The notes under the pieces are model-generated. The model ran no database searches. It saw only the letters and a list, made by a program, of their open reading frames with translations, and was not told the origin of the DNA. From Anaeromyxobacter sp. (GTDB lineage Bacteria; Myxococcota; Myxococcia; Myxococcales; Anaeromyxobacteraceae), in assembly GCA_020028115.1 (NCBI GenBank), contig JAHWYA010000010.1:1-13267 (forward strand): a stretch of 13,267 nucleotides of DNA, read 5' to 3'. The position numbers and the translations under genes were made by a program. Positions 1 to 6,529 of the stretch are shown here, piece by piece (position 1 is the first letter of the stretch; the number at the start of each line of letters is the position of its first letter).

Positions 1-518
1 GCGTCGTGGGCCTGGTACGGCGGGAGCCCGTGCGCCTCGCGCGCGGCCGAGAGGTTCAGCGCGGGCGGGTCGGCCGGGAGCTCCGGGCGCGCGAGGTGGG
101 CCTTGCGCGCGAGCCGCACGAGGAGGTCCACCGTGTCGACGACCGGCGGCGAGCGCCACTTCATGCCGCAGCGGCGGTAGGCGTCCTTCAGGAAGGCCAC
201 GTCGACCCCGCGGTGATGGACGAGGAGCACGCCGTCTCCGATCCGCCGCTCCACCTCGGGCAGGACCTCCGCGACGGGCGGGGCGTCCTTCACCTCGCCC
301 CAGACGAGCTGGTGCGCCCGGACCGACGCCGGATCGATGGGGCGGCCGTCGGCGGGACGCACGAGCGTGCGGTACCCCTCGCCGAGGCGGATGCGCCCGC
401 CGCGGATCGGCAGCATACCGAGCGCGATGATCGGGTCGCGCTTCGCATCCAGCCCGCCCGTCTCGAGGTCGAGCGCCCAGTACACGACGGAGTCCCACGG
501 CGGCGAGGCGAAGAACAT
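1..518 (-). CDS. DnaQ-like 3'-5' exonuclease, partial (C-terminus beyond window)
   Basis: This is the first 172 codons of a DEDD-superfamily exonuclease of the DnaQ/polymerase III epsilon type; the gene runs off the left edge. Translating the minus strand from the ATG at 518-516 gives an Exo I motif with D17 and E19 in ALDLETGGLD. An Exo II region follows at LLVHHRGVDVAFL (about residues 98-110, D106), and the start of an Exo III motif, HD, lies at 171-172 just before the edge. These are the metal-binding residues of the family, which removes nucleotides from 3' ends in the cytoplasm. The gene starts 5 bases after the stop of the upstream DUF294 gene, so it is almost certainly cotranscribed with it. 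From memory, DUF294 genes are often followed by such exonucleases in other bacteria, but the reason is not known. Its actual nucleic acid substrate cannot be read from sequence. The catalytic Tyr/His of Exo III is only partly visible. Confidence 0.88.
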   Translation of the reverse strand, partial: MFFASPPWDSVVYWALDLETGGLDAKRDPIIALGMLPIRGGRIRLGEGYRTLVRPADGRPIDPASVRAHQLVWGEVKDAPPVAEVLPEVERRIGDGVLLVHHRGVDVAFLKDAYRRCGMKWRSPPVVDTVDLLVRLARKAHLARPELPADPPALNLSAAREAHGLPPYQAHD

Positions 519-523
519 GGGGG

Positions 524-2326
524 TCAGAAGGCCGTCTTGAAGTGGAGGGCGCCCGCCTCCTGGAAGGACTTCACCGCGCGGAGCGCCTCCTTCACATGGC
601 CGCGCTCCACCGCGTCGAGCTCGGCGAGCCGCGCGGTCGCGGACGGCGCCTTGCCCTCGGCGAGCCGGTCGAGCTGCAGCCGCAGGCGCAGCCCGACCAG
701 GAACCGGTACGCGTCGGCGACCGCCGCGTAGACGTCCTCGGGGAGCGTCCCCGCCTTCGCCGCCGCCTCGAGCCGCGCGAGCGTGTTCCGCTCGGTGCCG
801 CCCTGCTCGAGCCCGTAGCAGCGCGCGAGCAGGGCCACGGGCGCGATGCCGTGGAGCTTCAGGTCGACCGTCGACTGGCCGCGCAGCGTGATGAGGAGGA
901 GCGGCGGCGGCTTGAACTCGAGCGCGGCGCGCGCGAGGAACCGGACGAAGACCGGCTTCTTCACCGCGTCCGCGAGGATGGCCTCGAGGCGCGCCAGGTC
1001 GAGCGTCCCGGCGACGCGCCGGAAGTCGAAGAAGATCGCCCCGTGCAGGATCGCCTCGGGCGACGGGGCGTCGATCCACTCCTCGAACCGCGCCGTCCAC
1101 GCGTCGAGCGAGCCGTTCCAGCTGCGCGCCATGTAGCCGCCCGGGCAGCGCGGGAAGCCCGCCGCCTCGAGGTCCGCGTTGACCCGCTCCGCGAACGCGG
1201 CGAACCACTCCCGGACCTCCTCCCCGTCCGCCTCCCAGACGAGGGCGTTGTCCTGGTCGGTGAGGAGGGTCTGCTCCATCCGCCCCTCGGAGCCGAGCGC
1301 GAGCCAGGCCCACCGGCACGGCGCCGCCCCGAGGTCCGCCTCCGCCATCCGCACGATCCGGTCGAGGAGGGCGTCGTTCAGCCGCGCGACGAACCCGGCG
1401 ATGACGGTCGCGTCGAGGCCGCCGGCGAGGAGCGCCGAGGCCATCTCGGTGACGGTCGTCGCGTAGCCGGGGAGGCTCGAGCGCGCGTGCAGCCGCTCCA
1501 CCCGCCGGAGGACCGCCATCGGGCCCTGGGCCGAGCAGCGGAGGAGGTCGGTCGACGTGAGCACCCCGACGATCTCGTCGCCGCGGACCACCGGCAGGTG
1601 GTGGACGCCGGCGTCGAGGAGCTCCGCCCAGGCCTCGTAGATGCGGGTGCCGGCCCGCACGGTGCGCGGCGAGGCGGTCGCGACCGCGGCGACGCGCGCG
1701 CCGGGCCCGAGCCCCTCGGCGAGGACGCGGTTGCGGAAGTCGCGGTCGGTGACGATGCCGGGCGGCTCGCCGCGGACGAGCACGCAGCTCGCCCGCTCCT
1801 CGCGCATCCGCCGCGCCGCGTCGCCGACGGTCGCGTCGGCGTCGACCCACACCGCCGGCTCCCGCGCGACCTGCTGCACCTCGAGCGAGAGGTCGGTGCG
1901 GAAGGACGCGACCGCGGGCTGCGAGAGGGCCGACCGGAGCCGTCCCGCGAGCCCCACCGCGAAGTGGCCCGCGAACTGCGGGTCCTCGAGGAGCAGCCGG
2001 AACTCCGCGGCGGGGAGCCGGTAGGCGACGAGGTCCTCCTCCACCTGCACGTCGAGGTTCGCCTGGCCCGTGATGAGCGAGGTGTACCCGAAGACCTCGC
2101 CCTCCTCGAGGATCTGGAGTTGCTGCCCGTCGCGCTCGATGCGGATGGCGCCCTTGCGGATGACGAAGAGGTGCTCGAGGGGCCGGCCGCCGGTGCGCAC
2201 GAGCCAGGTGCCCGCCGGGTGGTAGGCCACGTCGACCGCCTCCGCCACGCGCGCGAAGCGGTGGCCGGGGAGGGCCCGGAACGGCGGGGTGGCGCGCAGC
2301 CACGCGATGGGGTCGACGGAGGCCAC
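524..2326 (-). CDS. cNMP-like/CBS/DUF294 nucleotidyltransferase-like regulator, second copy
   Basis: This 600-residue protein is predicted to be a cytoplasmic signalling protein. An N-terminal cyclic-nucleotide-binding-like jelly roll covers about residues 12-130. A CBS pair follows at about 158-265 with the VTDRDF signature. Next is a DUF294 nucleotidyltransferase-like domain at about 300-435, with GSEGRMEQ at 345-352 and TDQD at 356-359. A DUF294 C-terminal helical domain completes it. The DUF294 domain resembles the GlnD-type fold, but its reaction is not established. The start is a GTG whose G is shared with the TAG stop of the preceding gene. It aligns with the paralogue's start (VDPIAWLRATPPF against IDPVAYLRATPPF), and the lack of a good Shine-Dalgarno sequence suggests translational coupling. 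A much longer in-frame opening reaches 4006, but it is high-GC read-through across the other gene. The phosphate-binding cassette reads FGYTSLITGQ without the usual Glu and Arg, so canonical cAMP binding is doubtful. Confidence 0.93.
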   Translation of the reverse strand: MASVDPIAWLRATPPFRALPGHRFARVAEAVDVAYHPAGTWLVRTGGRPLEHLFVIRKGAIRIERDGQQLQILEEGEVFGYTSLITGQANLDVQVEEDLVAYRLPAAEFRLLLEDPQFAGHFAVGLAGRLRSALSQPAVASFRTDLSLEVQQVAREPAVWVDADATVGDAARRMREERASCVLVRGEPPGIVTDRDFRNRVLAEGLGPGARVAAVATASPRTVRAGTRIYEAWAELLDAGVHHLPVVRGDEIVGVLTSTDLLRCSAQGPMAVLRRVERLHARSSLPGYATTVTEMASALLAGGLDATVIAGFVARLNDALLDRIVRMAEADLGAAPCRWAWLALGSEGRMEQTLLTDQDNALVWEADGEEVREWFAAFAERVNADLEAAGFPRCPGGYMARSWNGSLDAWTARFEEWIDAPSPEAILHGAIFFDFRRVAGTLDLARLEAILADAVKKPVFVRFLARAALEFKPPPLLLITLRGQSTVDLKLHGIAPVALLARCYGLEQGGTERNTLARLEAAAKAGTLPEDVYAAVADAYRFLVGLRLRLQLDRLAEGKAPSATARLAELDAVERGHVKEALRAVKSFQEAGALHFKTAF

Positions 2327-4125
2327 TAGAAGTAGTCCGTCCGGTAGTGGTACGCCGCGCGCTCCTGCCACCGCTTCACGACGCGGAAGGCCTCCTTCAG
2401 GCGGCTCCGCTCGATGGCGGAGAGGTCCGCGACCCGGACGACGGACGTGGGCGCGCGGCCCTCGGCGAGCTCGCGCAGCTGGTGGCGCAGCCGGAGCCCG
2501 AGCAGGAAGCGGTAGGCGTGGCCGACGCCCTCGTGCGCCTCCTGCGACAGCAGCCCCCCCTCGGCGGCCGCGTCGAGCCGGTCGAGGGTCGCCCGCGCGC
2601 CCGCGCCGACCTCGAGCCCGTAGCAGCGCGCGAGGAAGACGATCGGCACGATCCCTTGCGCCTTCAGGTCCACGGTGGCGCCGCCGCGGAGCCGGAGCCC
2701 GACCGAGCCCGCCACCTGGTGCTCGACCGCGGTCCGCGCGAGGAACCGGAGGAAGAGGGGGTTTCGCGGGGCGCGCGCGATCGCCGCCTCGAGCGGCGCG
2801 AGCTCGAGGGGGCCGCACACCTTCCGCACGTCGAACAGGAGGGCGGCGGCGTGCGGACGCGGCTCGTCGATGCACGAGTTGAAGCGGCGGGTCCACTCCG
2901 AGAGGGACGCCGCGTCCCGCCGCGCCATGTGCCCGGCGGGGCACGCGGGGAACCCGGCCGCCTCCATGTCGGCGTTCACGCGCTCGGCGAGCGACACGAA
3001 CCAGCCGCGCCCCTCCTCCCCCGCGTCGGCGTACACGAGCGCGTTGTCCTGGTCGGTGAGGAGCGTCTGCTCGCGGCGTCCCTCCGAGCCGAAGGCGAGC
3101 CACGCCCACGGCGCGGGCGCCGGCCCGAGGTCCGCCTCCGCCCACGCGACGAGCCGCGCGAGCAGCGCGTCGTTGAGGCGCGACACGAGCTGCGCGATGA
3201 CGGTCGCGTCGAGCCCGCCGGCGAGGAGCGCCGCGTCCATCTCGGCGACCTTCTCGGCGTAGCCGGGCAGGCTCTCCCGCGTCGCGAGCCGCTCGACCTG
3301 CCGGAGGACCGCCATCGGCCCCTGCGCGGAGGCCTTGAGGAGGTCGTTCGCGGTGACGACGCCCGCGACCTCGCCGCGCCGCGTGACCGGCACGTGGTGC
3401 GCGCCGGACTCGAGCAGCGCCGTCCACGCCTCGTGCATGGGCGTCTCGGCGGGGAGCGTCCGGAGCGGCCGCGACGCGATCCGGGCGAGGGGCGTGTCCG
3501 GCCCGAGGCCGTCGGCGAGCAGGCGGTTCGTGAAGTCGCGATCGGTCACGATCCCCGGCGGATCGCCGCGGACGAGCACCGAGGAGATCCCCTCGGCGCG
3601 CATGAGCCGCGCCGCCTCGCCGACCGTCGCACCGTCGCCGATCCAGACGGCGGGGCGGCGCAGCAGCCGCCCGAGCTCCTGCGAGAGGTCGGCCTGGAAC
3701 CTCACGACCGGCGAGTGCTCCAGGCTGTTCCTGAGGCGCTCGGCGAGCCCCACCGCGAAGTGGCTCGCGAACCCCGCGTGCGCGTCGCGCAGCCGCTGGA
3801 ACTCGGGGTCGGGGAGCTCGTAGGCGAGGAGGTCCTCCTCGACGAGGACGTCCAGCGTCGCCTGGCCCGTGATGAGCGAGGTGTAGCCGAACGTCTCGCC
3901 CTCCTCGAGGACCTGGAGCGGCTGGCCGTCGCGCTCGAGCCGCACGGACCCGGCGCGGATGACGTAGAGCCGCTCGAGCGGCGCGCCGCCGGCGCGCACG
4001 AGCCACGTCCCGGCGGGATAGAACCCGATCTCCAGCGCGGCGACGGCCGCATCGAAGAGCGGCGCCGGCAGCGCATGGAACGGCGGCGTCGCGCGCAGGT
4101 ACGCCACCGGGTCGATCGCGTCCAC
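2326..4125 (-). CDS. cNMP-like/CBS/DUF294 nucleotidyltransferase-like regulator, first copy
   Basis: This 599-residue protein has the same domain order and nearly the same length as the gene that follows it. The cNMP-like domain covers about 12-130 (FGYTSLITGQ at 79-88). The CBS motifs lie at about 158-205 and 216-265 (VTDRDF at 193-198). The DUF294 nucleotidyltransferase-like domain has GSEGRREQ at 346-353 and TDQDNALVY at 357-365. The DUF294 C-terminal domain occupies about 450-595. The start is the GTG at 4125-4123 and no strong ribosome site precedes it. It lies 119 bases after the symporter stop, with a hexamer repeat array but no terminator hairpin between them, so cotranscription with the symporter is likely. 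Sensing of adenine nucleotides by the CBS pair and control of the neighbouring symporter are inferences from context. The family identification is firm, but substrate and reaction are not known. Confidence 0.93.
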   Translation of the reverse strand: MDAIDPVAYLRATPPFHALPAPLFDAAVAALEIGFYPAGTWLVRAGGAPLERLYVIRAGSVRLERDGQPLQVLEEGETFGYTSLITGQATLDVLVEEDLLAYELPDPEFQRLRDAHAGFASHFAVGLAERLRNSLEHSPVVRFQADLSQELGRLLRRPAVWIGDGATVGEAARLMRAEGISSVLVRGDPPGIVTDRDFTNRLLADGLGPDTPLARIASRPLRTLPAETPMHEAWTALLESGAHHVPVTRRGEVAGVVTANDLLKASAQGPMAVLRQVERLATRESLPGYAEKVAEMDAALLAGGLDATVIAQLVSRLNDALLARLVAWAEADLGPAPAPWAWLAFGSEGRREQTLLTDQDNALVYADAGEEGRGWFVSLAERVNADMEAAGFPACPAGHMARRDAASLSEWTRRFNSCIDEPRPHAAALLFDVRKVCGPLELAPLEAAIARAPRNPLFLRFLARTAVEHQVAGSVGLRLRGGATVDLKAQGIVPIVFLARCYGLEVGAGARATLDRLDAAAEGGLLSQEAHEGVGHAYRFLLGLRLRHQLRELAEGRAPTSVVRVADLSAIERSRLKEAFRVVKRWQERAAYHYRTDYF

Positions 4126-4152
4126 GGGGGGAGCTTACACCGGCGTGCGACC

Positions 4153-4218
4153 GACCCCGACCTCGACCCCGACCTCGACCTCGACCTCGACCCCGACCTC
4201 GACCTCGACCCCGACCTC
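4153..4218. repeat. Tandem hexamer array, GACCTC/GACCCC (minus strand GAGGTC/GGGGTC)
   Basis: Eleven uninterrupted 6-base units lie here on the plus strand, mixing GACCTC and GACCCC, followed by a degenerate GACCC-GACCG end. The array is between the symporter stop (4245) and the first DUF294 start (4125). It therefore replaces the expected terminator or spacer inside the operon. Read in the direction of symporter transcription it is GAGGTC/GGGGTC, the same repeat found after the ActP gene at the right edge. In one frame it would encode alternating Val-Glu/Val-Gly, but the symporter stops before reaching it. Confidence 0.95.
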
Positions 4219-4244
4219 GACCCGACCGCGAGCTCGCCCGTCCG

Positions 4245-5984
4245 TCAGCGAAACACCCGCCTCCCCGTCCCCCCGGTCCCCGTCGGCTGCGCCTCGCGCG
4301 GGTACCGCAGCGACGCGACGAGGTCCTGCACGTCCCGCGGCGGCGCGACGGTGACGAGCGAGACGGCGACGAGGACGGAGAACGCGACGAGCATCCCGAC
4401 CGCGCCGATCCCCTCGGGCGAGATGCCGAGGAGCCAGTGGGCGGGCCCGTGCTCGGGGTGGAGGACGCGGAACCACCCGATGTAGCCGCCCGTGAACAGC
4501 ATCCCGGCGGTCATCCCGGCGATCGCGCCCTCCTTCGTCGCCCGCTTCCAGAAGATGCCGGCGAGGATCACCGGGAAGAAGGACGAGGCCGCGAGGCCGA
4601 AGGCGTGCGCCACCACCTCCGCGACGCGCCCCGACGGGCGGAGCGCGAACCACGCGGCGAGGGCGGAGGCCGAGACCGCCGCGAGGCGCGCCGCCCAGAG
4701 CTCCGCCCGGTCGGTCATCCGCGGGTAGAGGACGGACTTGAGCAGGTCGTGGGAGACCCCCGCCGCGATCACGAGGAGGAGCCCGGCCGCGGTCGAGAGC
4801 GCCGCGCCGAGCGCGCCCGCGACGACGAGCGCGACCACCCACGCCGGGAGCCGCGCGATCTCCGGGTTCGCGAGGACGAGGACGTCCGGGTCGACCACGA
4901 CCTCGTTCCGGGCCGGGTCCGCGCTCATCGAGAGCCGGCCGTCGCCGTCCCGGTCCTGGTACGAGACGAGCCCCGTCCCGCGCCAGGCGGCGAGCCAGCC
5001 GGGCGGCTCGGCCGCGGGACGGCCGTGCACCGTCGCGACGGAGGTCGCCCGCGCGAAGACCGCGACCGCCGGCGCCGTCGTGTAGAGCACCGCGATGAAC
5101 ACGAGCGCCCACCCCGCCGAGGAGCGGGCGTCGCGGATCTTCGGGACGGTGAAGAAGCGGATGATGATGTGGGGCAGCCCGGCCGTGCCGACCATGAGCG
5201 CCACGGTGATCGCGACGACGTCGAGGCGCGGCTTCCAGCCCGAGGTGAAGGCGGGGAAGCCGAGATCGACGGAGATCCGGTTCAGCACCTCGAGCAGCTC
5301 CTGCCCGGGCTTCGCGCCGAGGAGGGCGGCGCCCTCCGGCGTGAGCGTGCCGCCCATCCCGAGGGGCGGCACCGGCGAGCCGGTGAGGAGGAGCGACACG
5401 AAGATCGCCGGAACCAGGTAGCCGGCGATGAGGACCACGTACTGGGCGACCTGCGTGTACGTGATGCCCTTCATCCCGCCGAGCACGCCGTACAGGAAGA
5501 CGACCACGGCCGCGACGAGCACCCCGTTCGCGATCCCGGTCCCGAGGAAGCGCGCGAGCACGATCCCGACGCCGCGCATCTGGCCGACGACGTAGACGAA
5601 CGAGATCGCGATCGCGCACAGGAGCGCGACGACGCGCGCCGCCGTGGAGTAGTACCGGTCCCCGACGAACTGCGGGACCGTGTACTTCCCGTACTTGCGC
5701 AGGTACGGCGCGAGCAGGACGGCGAGCAGGACGTACCCGCCCGTCCAGCCCATGAGGTAGGCCGATCCGTCCCGCCCCATCACCGCCATGAGCCCCGCCA
5801 TCGACATGAACGACGCGGCCGACATCCAGTCGGTGCCCGTCGCCATGCCGTTCAGCACCGGGTTCACCGACCGGTCCGCGACGTAGTAGTCCACGGCGGA
5901 GCGCGCGCGCGTGTAGAGCGCGATCCCGAAGTACAGGACGAACGACGCGACGACGATGAGCCACGTCCAGGCGATGACTCCCAC
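4245..5984 (-). CDS. Sodium:solute symporter, VC_2705-type large subunit
   Basis: This 579-residue inner-membrane protein belongs to the sodium:solute symporter (SSS) family and is ActP-like. It looks closest to the VC_2705 subfamily that works with a DUF4212 small protein. Hydrophobic segments run through the whole length. Family marks are DYMSAASF-like GTDWMSAASF (50-59), GTAGLPHIIIRFFT (266-279) and STAAGLLL (397-404), the last near the sodium site. It probably imports acetate or another small carboxylate with sodium, but the substrate is not shown by sequence. The start is a GTG with GGAGGG a few bases upstream (5987-5992), and it lies 24 bases after the DUF4212 stop. An extramembrane loop at about 315-375 carries DRDGDGRLS (344-352), an EF-hand-like calcium-loop sequence. 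A hexamer array follows 26 bases after the stop. An out-of-frame open stretch that extends into the repeat was rejected. Confidence 0.93.
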   Translation of the reverse strand: MGVIAWTWLIVVASFVLYFGIALYTRARSAVDYYVADRSVNPVLNGMATGTDWMSAASFMSMAGLMAVMGRDGSAYLMGWTGGYVLLAVLLAPYLRKYGKYTVPQFVGDRYYSTAARVVALLCAIAISFVYVVGQMRGVGIVLARFLGTGIANGVLVAAVVVFLYGVLGGMKGITYTQVAQYVVLIAGYLVPAIFVSLLLTGSPVPPLGMGGTLTPEGAALLGAKPGQELLEVLNRISVDLGFPAFTSGWKPRLDVVAITVALMVGTAGLPHIIIRFFTVPKIRDARSSAGWALVFIAVLYTTAPAVAVFARATSVATVHGRPAAEPPGWLAAWRGTGLVSYQDRDGDGRLSMSADPARNEVVVDPDVLVLANPEIARLPAWVVALVVAGALGAALSTAAGLLLVIAAGVSHDLLKSVLYPRMTDRAELWAARLAAVSASALAAWFALRPSGRVAEVVAHAFGLAASSFFPVILAGIFWKRATKEGAIAGMTAGMLFTGGYIGWFRVLHPEHGPAHWLLGISPEGIGAVGMLVAFSVLVAVSLVTVAPPRDVQDLVASLRYPREAQPTGTGGTGRRVFR

Positions 5985-6008
5985 GTTCCCTCCGCGAGCG
6001 GGCTCCGC

Positions 6009-6266
6009 TCAGCGCTCGTACACGCCGTACTTCCGGTCGAGGTCGTTCATGAGCTTCACGTACACGAAGACGAGGGCGACGAACGTGAGAATCGAGCCCT
6101 GGGTGGCGAACCAGAAGCCGAGCGGGAACCCGAAGAGGCGATATCGGTCGAGCGCGTCGGCGAGGAGGATCGCCGCGCCGTACGAGACCGCCGCCCAGAT
6201 CGAGAGCAGGACCGCGATGTACGCGAGGTTCTGCTTCCAGTAGGCCGCTTGCTGATCGGGTGTCAT
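6009..6266 (-). CDS. DUF4212 small subunit of sodium:solute symporter
   Basis: This 85-residue protein has a short basic or polar N-terminus (MTPDQQAAYWKQNLAYI) and two membrane helices, at about 14-36 and 50-72. It ends with VYVKLMNDLDRKYGV, typical of the DUF4212 small partner of VC_2705-type symporters. It is expected to sit in the inner membrane with the large subunit encoded 24 bases downstream; its exact role is not known. The ATG at 6266-6264 was chosen over an upstream in-frame start at 6329 because GGAAGG (6275-6280 on the minus strand) is spaced 8 bases before it. The family also begins near this residue. It is the first gene of the apparent five-gene operon, and a perfect 16-bp palindrome lies about 40 bases upstream. 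Confidence 0.93.
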   Translation of the reverse strand: MTPDQQAAYWKQNLAYIAVLLSIWAAVSYGAAILLADALDRYRLFGFPLGFWFATQGSILTFVALVFVYVKLMNDLDRKYGVYER

Positions 6267-6307
6267 GGGAACGTCCTTCCGGGCGAGATGAGAGCCCGTG
6301 TCACGCG

Positions 6308-6323
6308 GTTTTCGCGCGAAAAC
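6308..6323. promoter_or_regulatory. Perfect 16-bp palindrome, candidate operator
   Basis: GTTTTCGCGCGAAAAC is identical to its reverse complement. It lies 42 bases upstream of the DUF4212 start, where a repressor or activator of the symporter operon would bind. Its core TTCGCGCGAA resembles TTCGCGCAA at 6413-6421 and ATCGCGCAA before the DUF485-ActP genes. The operator role is inferred; the symmetry is seen. Confidence 0.5.
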
Positions 6324-6374
6324 GCGCAAGCGCTGCGGGTCGGTCGGACCATTGCGCCGGCGCGAAGCCTAAAT

Positions 6375-6399
6375 CGCGCAGATACGCGTGATCTGCGCG
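6375..6399. promoter_or_regulatory. Perfect inverted repeat (9-bp arms), candidate operator or hairpin
   Basis: The arms CGCGCAGAT and ATCTGCGCG match perfectly around the 7-base centre ACGCGTG. The site is midway between the divergent DUF4212 and MFS genes. No T-tract follows on either strand, which argues against a terminator and for a protein-binding site. Confidence 0.45.
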
Positions 6400-6514
6400 C
6401 CTACCCAAAACTTTCGCGCAACGCTTGCGTTCGGCGTTGCCTTCGCTCGGCGGCCTGTGGTACCCATTGTCCCTCGAACCGCAGGCCCCCCTGCGTTTGG
6501 TCGGCAATCCCCCT

Positions 6515-6520
6515 GGAGGA
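6515..6520 (+). promoter_or_regulatory. Ribosome binding site that sets the MFS start
   Basis: GGAGGA sits 9 bases before the ATG at 6530. It decides against an in-frame start 105 bases upstream, whose extra residues look like translated leader. Confidence 0.85.
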
Positions 6521-6529
6521 AACACCCAC

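Larger units (their letters stand above)
6267..6529. other. Divergent intergenic control region
   Basis: These 263 bases separate the divergent DUF4212 and MFS genes and must hold both promoters. The stretch is less G+C-rich than the genes. It contains a perfect 16-bp palindrome, a perfect 9-bp inverted repeat and a second TTCGCGCAA site. A short hairpin lies at 6480-6495 (CGCAGG, 4-base loop, CCTGCG), about 35 bases before the MFS start. No convincing -35/-10 or sigma-54 pair was found on either strand, so the promoters are left unplaced. Confidence 0.75.

Noticed and set aside
2327..4006. 1160-residue open frame joining both DUF294 regions on the minus strand
   Set aside because: Only the last 600 residues (from 2326) match the family. 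The first part is arginine-rich out-of-frame translation of the upstream paralogue, a common effect in high-GC DNA.
4126..4244. Terminator between symporter and DUF294 gene
   Set aside because: The region is a direct repeat array without an inverted repeat and T-tract, so it does not look like a Rho-independent terminator.
4135..5964. 609-residue minus-strand frame ending in Val-Glu/Val-Gly repeats
   Set aside because: It is the out-of-frame shadow of the symporter running on into the hexamer array; its body has no membrane segments or family motifs.
6456..6472. Sigma-54-type promoter (TGGTAC...TTGT) before the MFS gene
   Set aside because: The two elements are about two bases too close for the fixed -24/-12 spacing, and the -12 lacks GC.
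6480..6495. Riboswitch or attenuator in the MFS leader
   Set aside because: Only a 6-bp hairpin is visible, with no T-tract and no recognisable aptamer; a stem of this size is expected by chance in GC-rich DNA.
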